A stretch of DNA of 64,000 nucleotides from Proteles cristata cristata. Lineage: Eukaryota > Chordata > Mammalia > Carnivora > Hyaenidae. Both the position numbers and the translations under genes were made by a program. Below are positions 1-58,630 of this stretch, one piece after another. The notes below the pieces were generated by a model. It saw nothing but the letters and a program-made list of their open reading frames with translations, was not told the origin of the DNA and made no database searches. Position 1 is the stretch's first letter. Each line of letters starts with the position of its first letter. The DNA lies in NCBI GenBank assembly GCA_017311185.1, contig JAESUZ010005542.1:1-64000 (forward strand), written 5' to 3'.

Positions 1-48601
<48,601 letters not shown>

Positions 48602-48614
48602 CACCCCACCCTGA

Positions 48615-49110
48615 GAACCCTTAATTCCTCCTGGGCAACCCCTCTCTGGGCCCTGAATCCATTTCTCACTTTTGGAGTCTCCAAATCCCTTGAGAAGCCC
48701 TACTCCTGGTCTGCCCAGATCTCTCTTCTCATTCCGCAGAATGCCCAAGTCCCTGGGGAGACCTCACTCCTGGTCCTGCATCCACTTCTCACATTTGGAA
48801 TCCTAAGTCCTTTTAAAAGGCCACTCCCGGCCACCTGGAGACATACTTTTCAGTTTTAGAACCTCCGAACTCCTGAAGATGTCTACTCCTGGCCCCCACC
48901 CCCATGAGTGCCCTTTCCCTCCCAGAAGCTCCCAAACACCAGGGAACACGTTCTGGCCCTAACACCACTGAGTCCCCTCCTAGAACGCTGAAAATTCCTG
49001 GGAAACCACGCTCCTGGTCCTAGATCACTCAAAGACACCTTGTTCCCCATCAAGATTTCCTAGATCTTGAAGAAACCCCTGCCTTCAAGCCCCTTTCCAG
49101 GGATCTCACA
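48615..49110 (+). repeat. Degenerate ~62-bp tandem array in the SYN1 3' UTR
   Basis: Each unit contains CACTCCTGGTCCTG-like and CTTCTCA-TTTTGGAA-CTCC-AA-TCCCTGGGGA-like parts. The CTCCTGG anchor lies near 48627, 48703, 48766, 48824, 48884, 48950 and 49009, a spacing of 58-76 bp. Copies are about 60-70% alike by eye. Confidence 0.6.
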
Positions 49111-49554
49111 TCTCTGGAGATCCGCCTCTTCAGAGGCCACTCTGCAGCCCCGCAAGGATTTCTCTTAACCACCCCTCAACCCCACTGATCACATCGGGAG
49201 GTCCTCCCGCTGCTAGGACCCTTCTGTTCCCCAGGGACCCACACTCCCACTTTCCTGCCTCTGACAGCTATCTTTAAATATGCAAACTCCACCCATCCTC
49301 CCAGAATCCTTTGCACATGGAGGGCCAGTGGTCCTCTGCTTCCCCACCTTTGCCGTGATGTCTGTGTCTGTGACTGACGTGGCCTCCTCTCGTGCCGTGC
49401 TTGGCATATGTGGTCCTCGTTCATCGTGCCGCCTGTGGTGATGCGTGCAGTGGCGCTGTTTGTGTGGTCCGCACTCCCCCCCCAACCACTCCTTGCCTGG
49501 ACTCACCCCCACCCTTCAGCGGCTCTGAACCCCATGAGAAGAGTCGGGAAGCAA

Positions 49555-49560
49555 AATAAA
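49555..49560 (+). terminator. SYN1: SYN1 polyadenylation signal
   Basis: AATAAA in GAAGCAAAATAAACAAGC, matching the known SYN1 3' end. Cleavage is expected about 15-30 bases downstream, within sequence shared with the ARAF 3' end. Confidence 0.9.
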
Positions 49561-49569
49561 CAAGCAAAG

Positions 49570-50018
49570 GCCCAGCAGAATTCTGTGCTTCTTGGTGAAT
49601 AGGGGAGTCCTTGAATGGTGGGGGAAGACACAGAGGGGACCCCCCCAAATCCACATGGGGCGCTGGGGACCCCAAAATCCAGTGGAAGGCACATCAGGCA
49701 CAAATTCCAAAGAGGTTCTGAGCGGAATCCCTGCCACAAATCCCAGCCATTGGAGACGGAGGAGCTCCCAAATTTAGAAGTATCCCCAAAGCCAAGAGGA
49801 AACCAAATTATGGAGGAAGCAGGGATCTCGGTCTTTGGGGGGAGGGTCCCCCAATCCCAGAGGAACTGGAAAAGCACACGGGGACCCCCTCATCTCTCAG
49901 GACCGAGATGGGGGTCCTGAGGCAGGATCAGGGCAGAAACAGAACGTTGATTGGCTGGTGGGCAGAGCTCCTCGGCATGGCAGCCTGCGATTGGCTCCCG
50001 GGCGGCCGGGGGCAGGGC
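49570..50018 (-). other. ARAF: ARAF 3' UTR
   Basis: The - strand after the ARAF stop is the conserved ARAF 3' UTR. It includes CAATCAACGTTCTGTTTCTG, GGACCCCCATCTCGGTCC and a final GAAGCACAGAATTCTGCTGG block. No canonical AATAAA is seen on the - strand here, so the exact 3' end (about 49565-49575) is inferred from the human gene. Confidence 0.8.
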
Positions 50019-50153
50019 CTAAGGCACAAGGCGGGCCGCGCTGAGGAGGCAGGCGGGCAACTCGTCAGCCTGGGTGCGGTGCAAGGAGGGTTCTGAGGCA
50101 CTCCGCTCAATCTTGGGGAGTGACCGCTGCAGCAGCTCAATCGTGGCCAGGAT
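50019..50153 (-). CDS. ARAF: ARAF exon 16 (codons 562-605)
   Basis: [20 protein letters not shown] to LSAARLVP with TAG at 50021-50019. Contains the activating 14-3-3 site around Ser581. Acceptor CCCCCAG. Confidence 0.97.
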   Translation of the reverse strand: MLATIELLQRSLPKIERSASEPSLHRTQADELPACLLSAARLVP

Positions 50154-53100
50154 CTGGGGGCAGGGGCAGGTTAGGGGAGGTGTCCAGAGCCGAACGGGCA
50201 CCCCGACACCCGCAAACCCTGGCCTAATGGGGAAGCACACACACATCATACGCTCCTGAGCCTTGAGGTGCACAATTCCCACGCACAACAGCAGTCTTCC
50301 TCCTCCTCAGAGCCGCCCTCCCCAGTGTGTCCAGCCCTCCTACCCGACCCACCTGGGGGAAGAGGGGGCGTTCCTCCCGCTGGAACTTGAGGCAGTCAGA
50401 CAGCAGGCGCCGCATTGCCTTCGGGCAGTTGCTGGAGATTTTGCTGAGGTCCGGGGACAGATAGCCACGGCCCACCATGAAGATAATCTGGTGGGGGGGG
50501 GGGGAGACAGGAATGGGGTGGTCTGGGGATCTGGGCTGGGAGGCTGAGGGACTTCTGGGTCTCAAGGGGCTTTGGAGCCTCCTTTTTGGGGGAAGCTAGG
50601 GTACTCTGGATATTGGGGCCTGAGGACTGTGGGTGTCTTGGGGATGCAAGGGTTCTGGGTCTCTAAGAACTTGGGACTGGGTCTCTGAAGACAAGGATTC
50701 TCTGCTTGTAAAACAAGAATTTAAGCTTGGGAGAAGTCATGAATTGTAGGTATCCCTGGGCTCACGGGTTTCTAGGGGGCTTAGAAGCCTACAAAGTACT
50801 GAGTCAGGGGAAACATGAAGTTCTGGGTCTGGAGGGAGCTAAGGGAGTCTAAATCTCAGGAGCTTGTATTTCTCTAGGGGCCTGGGGGCTAGAGGACTAT
50901 GGATCCATGCATCCTGTAGGGCTGTGGGTGCTCAGGGCTTGGAGCCTAGAGGATCCCAAGTTTCGAAGGGCCTGGAAGATTCCATGACGTAGACCTGGAC
51001 AACTGTGACAGTCTGGGCCTTGAGTATCGTGGGATCCAGGGACCCGAAGGCCTGTCAGATGTCCAAGGCCTGAATGACTGACTGTGGGTATCTGAGTATT
51101 CCAGAAGCACAAATGGCTTGTGACTGGGAGAAATGGAATTCTGGGCTTTGGGACTTGGGGGATTTTGAGCGCCGAGGCCCGAGGACTGTATGTATCTTGA
51201 GTTCCAGAGGGCTTCGGGGTGTTTGGGGGCCCTGCAGGACCCTGGCTATAGGGGATTCAGGAGATTCTGAATCTTCCAAGAGATTCTGGACTTCAAGGAC
51301 TCAGAGGCTGATAGATGTATAGGGAAGGAGAGGATTCTGAGTAGGGAAGACCAGAGGACTCTGGGAGTTCTCAGCCCAGAAGACTTTGGGTTTCTGGGGG
51401 AAGTGTGGCATTCCTGGTCTTTACAAAGGAGTAAGTCTGAGGTCTGGAGGCTGAGGGGACTTCCTTCCCTGAAAGATTACGGGTAAGGTGTGGGGCTCAC
51501 CTGGTCACGGCTGCCGATGTGGCTATAAGGCAGAGAGCCGGTCATGAGCTCATAGAGCACAACCCCGTAGGCGTAGACATCTGACTGGAAGCTGTAGGGG
51601 TTCGGGTCCTGCATACGGATCACCTCAGCCGCCTTTGAGAGGGCAGACCAGACCAGGCAGGGGGATCGTGGAGGCCAGCAAATGGCTGGCCAGAGTCCCA
51701 TATCCCACTAGCCACACTGGGTACAACTGGGAGCACCCCCATGGAGTAAAAACATGAAAGATCCAGACACCCACATCTGGCACAAGTCTCCCCGTCCCCA
51801 CTCAGCTCCCCACATCCCGGCCCAGCAACCCATGTCCCTATATGGCCCTGGTCCAGCCTGGCCCAACTTACCATCCATAACACAGAGCCCGAGGGCTGCT
51901 CCAAGGGCTGGGCCCCACTCCACCGTGTCTTCACCGTGGCCAGTCCAAAGTCCCCAATCTTCACGGTGAGCCCCTCATGTAGGAAGATGTCCACCAGGGT
52001 CAAGGGCCACTACAGGAGCTCCCAAGAGCCACGTCTCTCATCCTGACTGGGAGGTTCCCATCGATGCCTCCACACCAGTCGTGCCTCTGACCCTGACCGG
52101 AAGCCCCCCAATATCACACAAACTAGCCGTGGTCTTGACTCGGGCGAGGAACTCCAATTAATGCTCCCTACCTTGGCTCCCTGTGACTCCTGGCCAGGAA
52201 GCCCCTCGAGTGACACCCATACCCGTCATGCCTGTGACCCTGATCAGGAACTCCTTGTAATGTCCTCCACAGCTGTCATACTTTAGACCCTGACCAAAGT
52301 CCCCAGGAACAGCACCTGAAGCAGCCACAACTTTGAACCCTGACCGAAAGACCCCCATTAAAGCCCCTATTAAGCCACGTGACACATGCCCCTCCCTATG
52401 CATCCCCTGAAGGCCCCCAACAAGAGCCACCCCCTAAGCCCCCGCCCCCACCCAAGCCCTTAGACAGGGTCAGGCAGATACTGTTAGACTTGAGATCTCG
52501 GTGGATGATGTTCTTGGCATGGAGGTAGCTGTAGGGATGGAAGCAGGGGGCGAATTGGCTGGGGGTGACCCCATCTCCTCCCCCCATCCCAAGCCTCCCA
52601 GCCCCCTTCCTTTGTCCCCAGGCCAGGAGGCTCACTCCATGCCCTGGGCAGTCTGCCGGGCCACGTCGATGAGCTGGACCATGTCGAAGCGTGTGTCGGC
52701 CACATGTAGGTGGTGGTACAGGCTGGAGCCCTCACACCACTGTGTGATGATGGCAAATCCCGGCCGGGTCATAAAGCCCATGAACAGCAAGATGTTGACA
52801 TGACGTGTCTTCCTGTAGGCAGGGAGGGCGGTGCCAGGACAGGAAGGAAAAAGAGCAACTGTCACTCACTTTCTGAGCATCAGGAATGGTGCAGTTCACT
52901 GCTGCCTTCTGTCATCATTTCCACCCTGTCTCTCAAGGGCTCAGGGCCAGACTGCGGTCAGAGTCAGTGCATTTGTGAGGCGTATTTCATGGGCTATGAT
53001 TCCACCCCGGGGGCTGACGTCCCAAGCTTCCTCAAACAAGTCTCCCAACAAAAGCAGGAGGGAGAGATTACTGCCCCCACCCCTCTGCTGACCAGTGGCT

Positions 53101-56100
53101 CTCTACCATCAATACCTGCCAAACTCTGACCTTGACCGTGACCTGGGCCTGTGGCCACTTAACAGATAAGAAAGTGGAATGCCAACCTTCTTCATTGATA
53201 TATCGTCATAATACCGATAAATGCTGGTAAAAATACCAGTGACGTGTGACTCTGCCCTGTTAATCACCACGAGAGGCTTTGAGGTAAAGAGTTTGGGTTT
53301 AGGACGCAGATTAGATCCTGTGTTCCAATCCAGGCTCCTTCAAGGACTCACTGTGCAACCTCAGGGAGGACACTCAACCTCTCTGTGCCTCATTTTCCTC
53401 AACTTCAAAACTGTGATAAGTAGATTAGCTGCCTTATAGGGAAATTAGGAAGAGTAATTAGTAAATTAACCTGTAAGGCACTTAGAAGAGCACCCAATGT
53501 GCAAGCACCCTGAAAATGTCACTGTCCCTGTTGTTACTGCTACTGGGTACCTGAGGCTACCTCATAGAAGCTTGGTCACAGATGAATAGATCCCCTCTGA
53601 TTTCGAAGAAAAACCGTCACTCCTTATAGAAGGAAGCAGTAACCACAGTCGTAACGGTGACACAAATGCACACGACATCAGTGATTCTCTGCCACTCTGC
53701 TCACATTGCAGTGGATGACAGAGGATATGAGCATTCTTCGCAGCGGGCGGATTATGGTTAAAATATTCACGCAATGCAAATGTACAGCGTGCTCAAATAA
53801 TTTCACAGGGAGGAACAGAGAATGAAAGTTTTCTTACTGCGGCATCCGTAACGAGGATAACTATTAAAATAGCACAAGAAATTCTGATAATGTCAACTCT
53901 GTGACATAGTTGTGCCCATTTGTCAGAGGGAAAGTCCACGCCAGCAACCCCAGGAGTGGTAGCAACTAGAGAGGCAGAAAAGGAACCCCTGGGGTTTCTC
54001 AGTGCCAATTAATTAATATCGTGTTAAAGACAGATTAAGGAGGGCAACTACAATCACTAATTAAACCATGATTAAGTTACGGTCACCATTACAGTTAAGT
54101 AATACTGCTCTTCCAATTACGGCATTGCTGTGATTAGTAACAGGAAGGCACCACGCTACACGTCCTGCTAATGATACAGTAGATGCAGAAAGGAAGGAGG
54201 GCCGCAAGCCTTCCTGGCAATGTGGTTGACGCTATATTCATGGGAGTGCACCGGGAAGGCCGATGTCCTGGCCTGCCTCCATGCCCGGTTCCCAGCAGGC
54301 AAATGCCAAGACCCACGTTTTGCAGGCAGAGACATTAATTAATAATCAGTACCAACCCCAACACAAGCAATACTATTACCAGCCGTCCTCTACCCAGACC
54401 CACTTCCCAGGGGGGAGAGGGATGTCCCTGGCCGAGAGGCAACTTCCGGTTAAGGTCATAACACACCACGAACACAGGTGCTGTGCGGGAAGTGCCCCGA
54501 GCCCAGCCTTCCCCCAGGGAGGGGCCAGAGCTGCCCCCCCGCCGCCACCCCTCCCCTCCCCCACACGTGCAATCTCACCTGAGCACCTGCATCTCGTTCT
54601 TGAAGGCCTGCGCCTGCTCAGCCGTGGGTTGGGCCACCTTGAGCACCTTCACGGCCACATCACCATGCCACCGCCCGCGAAATACGGTGCCAAACGAGCC
54701 CGTCCCGATCCTCTTCAGCAGCTGCACCTCACTGGGCGGCACCTCCCAGTAATAGCCCGAGTCCCGGTACCCCAGATTCTTCTGTGGGCCACACGGGCGG
54801 CATCTCAGGGGCCTGCCCGCTTCCCTCATTGCTCAGCCTGTGGCGCCCCCACCCAAGGTTCCCCGGAACTTACCACTTTCTTCTTGTCATCAGCCAAGGG
54901 CTTCCGCTCCCGCTGCTCCGATGACGACGGGGACTTGGAATGTGGGGACTTCCTCCCCGAGGGCACGCTGGGGCTCCCCCGGGGGGCTCCATCGCCACCA
55001 CCTCTACTACCAGCAGCTGCGGTTGTGGAGGGGATGTGAGCGGAGGCACGTGGGGTGGGGTGGGAGTGGGGTTTCAGGGCACAGGCGGGAGGGCTGGGGG
55101 CGCAGACTCACCATCAGTGCCGAAACCCTGGGCAGTGAGCTGGAAGAAAAGGGACAGGACTCAGAGAGGGGACGGGGGAGCCAACCGGAATGGCTCCTCC
55201 CTCCACCTAGTGCCCTCCGTGACTGACGCCTGCACCACCAACCTGGAGGAGGCTGGAGTCCATGGGGGCCGTGGTGCTGACCATGTGCACGTTGGGAGTG
55301 GATGTGGAGCGGATGCGCTGGAGTGGGGCGTTGGCGGGGGCAGGGAAGGGAAAGTGCTCAGGGTCGCGGTGCTGGGTGCGGGAGCTGCCAGGGGAAAGGC
55401 TATGAAATCACTGTGGGAGGAACAAGGGAACAAGGAAAGCCCCCCCACTAAAGGTAGGTCTAGCTCAGCGTAAACGTCTACCATCATCACTACTACTTGC
55501 TTCCTCAAGAAACACTTAATTGAATGCCTGCCCTGTGCCAGATACCATTACAGGTGGTGGAAGTAAAGCTGTGGGCACAACAAATAAAAGTTCTTGCCCT
55601 CATGGGACTGATGTTCCTTCCGGTAGGGAGAGGGCGCCGTAGCAACCCAACAAAATGTAATAGGCCCAGTGGTGACAGGTACAGAAAAGAGAAAAATAAA
55701 GCAACACGAGGAGACAGAAAGTGGCCCTGGTGGTGTCTGGAAAGACTTCTCTGACGTAACATCTGAGCAAAGACCTAAAGGAGAGACAGTAAGCCACACA
55801 GATGGTGGCAGAAAGAGCAATATATAATATTTTATAACTGTGTGCTGTTCAAATATATCATTCCACAATGTACAACATGTTAACTGTATTCAAAATGTCA
55901 ACGTTTCCAAATATACATATTATGATAACATCATACAGCTGACCTGTGAACAAAGCCGAGGTTAGAGATACCAGCCCCCTGCCCAGCTGAACACCCACGT
56001 ATAACTTCTGACTCCACAAACACTTAACTACTGAGAGCCTGCCTTTGGCCAGAAGCCTTACCGATAACGTAAACAGTCAATTCACACAAAGTGTGTATGT

Positions 56101-58594
56101 TCTATGCATGATATACTGTAGGCTTACAATAGATTTACAGAGCGAAGCGAGCTAAAGAAAAGAAAAGGTTTTGGGGGCGCCTGGGTGGCTCAGTCGGTTA
56201 AGTGCCTGACCTTGGCTCAGGTCATAGTCTCACGATTTGTGAGACAGAGCCCCGCGTCAGGCTCTGCACCAACAGCACGGAACCTGCTCAGGATTCTCTC
56301 TCTGCCCCTCCTGCACTCTCTCTCTCTCAAAATAAATAAATCGATATTATTAAAAAAAAAAAAAAAGAAAATGTTTATTAAAAAAAATTTAATGTTTTTA
56401 GTTATTTCTGAGAGAGAGAGGGCGTGAGCAGGGGAGGGTCAGACAGAGAGGGAGATACAGAATCCGAAGACAGGCTCCAGGCTCTGAGCTAGCTGTCAGC
56501 ACAGAGCCTGATGTGGGGCTCGAACCCACAAAACGTGAGAGCATGACCTGAGCCGAAGTTGGACGCTTAACCAACTGAGCCACCCAGGCGCCCCAGAAAA
56601 TGTTTTTAAGAAAATCATAAGGACTCCTGGGTGGCTCAGTCATTAAGCATTTGACTTCAGCTCAGGCCATGATCTCATGGTTCGTGAGCTCAAGCCCTGC
56701 TTCGGGTGAGCCCTGCTTCTCTCTCTCTTAAAAAAACAAAAAAACAAAACAAAAAAACAAAAAAAAAACCCAACGATCACAAGGAAGAGAAACTGCATTT
56801 ATAGTACTGTATGTAAATACCCCACAAGTGGATGGACCCAGACAGTTCAAAACCCACGTTGTTCAAGGGCCAGCTGTATATGTTACACATAGATGTACAT
56901 GGCAATGCGTAAAGATATAAATTATATATATGGAAACGTTACAAACACATTTTAAAATGTTCCTTTCACTATCCTGAAATGAAATTTGTAGGCAATTAAT
57001 CCACATATACCCATAATTAAATATAACATAATGCCCTAACTTTACTATTTTATATTACGTAAAAATGTGTGTTTTACGTTACATAAAGACAGTGTAAGTA
57101 GAACATGTGATGCTGTGTTCATAGCATGCTGTGCAAATTTAGGCATTCTAAAATACATAAACAGATAAAATTCATGTTTTATAAACTTATGCTATCTTAG
57201 AACAATAATATACTTTAATACAGAAATTCTACAATACTCTAACACTTAAAGGAGAAATAAAAGGGAATTTATGGTAAAATAATATGCATTTCAAAATGGA
57301 AAGGCTAGAGCATGCTTATACTCCGAGAATTAACAAAATAGCTAGATGCTTACATATATGTACCTATAATGAATAAGGACTTCTTACTCCGTACCAGATC
57401 TTGTTCTAGGCACTGGACATGTCTTAACACAGTTAAATCCTCACCAGAACCCTATGTGGTAAAAAGTATTATCATCTCCCCTTTGTGGATGAGAAAACCA
57501 AGGCCCAGAGAGATTAGGTGACTTGCCCAAGGTCTTCACCCTTACTCACATGTAGGTGCTAAATGTTTGTCAAATAAACAAATGAATGAAGCATGGCTTG
57601 TGGTCTACAAATGCCTCCAGATCTTTTTCTCCTGACAACAGGCGTTCAGCTACAGGCATCCCTACCTGGGACCCTGAGGGGTTAGCGGCTCATTCAGGGG
57701 ACGGTTCGAGGGAGCCTCGTGCTGTCTGGAGCCTCCGGACAAATCCTGGACACTGTGGTAGACCCTTGAGGGCATTGAGGGAGCACAGCAAGCGGACAAG
57801 GGTCAGATGTCTATAAGCGCTGTGGCCCCTGTCCTCCCCATTCCCCGACCCAGCCCAGGCCAGGCTCACTGTCGGCGGTTGGTACTCATGTCAACACAGA
57901 CTGTGGGGACCTTGGACGAACAGTGCTGGTGGAACTTGTAGCCACAGGTTTGGCAGCGGAAGCCATGGAACAGAAACTTAAGGCAGAAGTCGCAGAACGC
58001 CAGGCTGAAGAAAGTCTTCCGTACCTGCTACCACAGAGCAGGGAAGGTTGAGGCCTGGCCCAGGACCCTCCCTGCCCCATGCCCGCAGTCTTCCCCCTGC
58101 ATCCACCCCACACTCACAAAATTGTGCATAGTCAGTGGCACGTCTTCGAGGACCTCTACGATGAGCTCCTCTCCATCCAGGGGGGCAATGGCGGTGTCCC
58201 AGGCAGTGACTGTCTTTCGCCTGCAGGGGGCATGGAAGGGAGGGAGTGAGAGACTGAACAGGGACTGTGGGAGGCAGGGAACCCCCCAAAGTCCCTCCAA
58301 AACTACCATCCATGGAGTAAGGCCTGACATGTTTCAATTTCATCATGGCAACTCTAGGAACTGGTTACATTCCTAGTCCCCATTTTCCAGATGAGGAAAC
58401 TGAGGCCGAGAGGAAAAAGTGACTTGCCCCAGGCCACAAAGGAGTGTGAGTGGCAGGACAGCCTGAAGAGTCCATGCTCTTTAAAAAGGTATTTTTTTTT
58501 ATGAGAGAGAGTATGTGTGAGCAGGGGAGAGGGCAGAAGAAGAAGAAAGAGAGAGAGAGAGGGAGAGAGGAGGGAGAGGAGAGGGGGAGGGAGA

Positions 58595-58630
<36 letters not shown>

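Larger units (their letters stand above)
48602..49590 (+). other. SYN1: SYN1 3' UTR
   Basis: Runs from the stop codon to a poly(A) signal AATAAA at 49555-49560. Its first half is a degenerate tandem array (listed separately). The end meets the ARAF 3' UTR on the other strand. Confidence 0.88.
55385..57665 (-). other. ARAF: ARAF intron 6
   Basis: 2.3 kb, mostly repeats: an L2 relic, three CAN SINEs and a MIR, listed separately. 56780-57380 is AT-rich and unassigned. Confidence 0.75.

Noticed and set aside
54263..55039. 258-codon open frame on the + strand
   Set aside because: It is the antisense shadow of ARAF exons 9 and 10. GC-rich kinase exons often leave the opposite strand open, and it has no recognisable domain.
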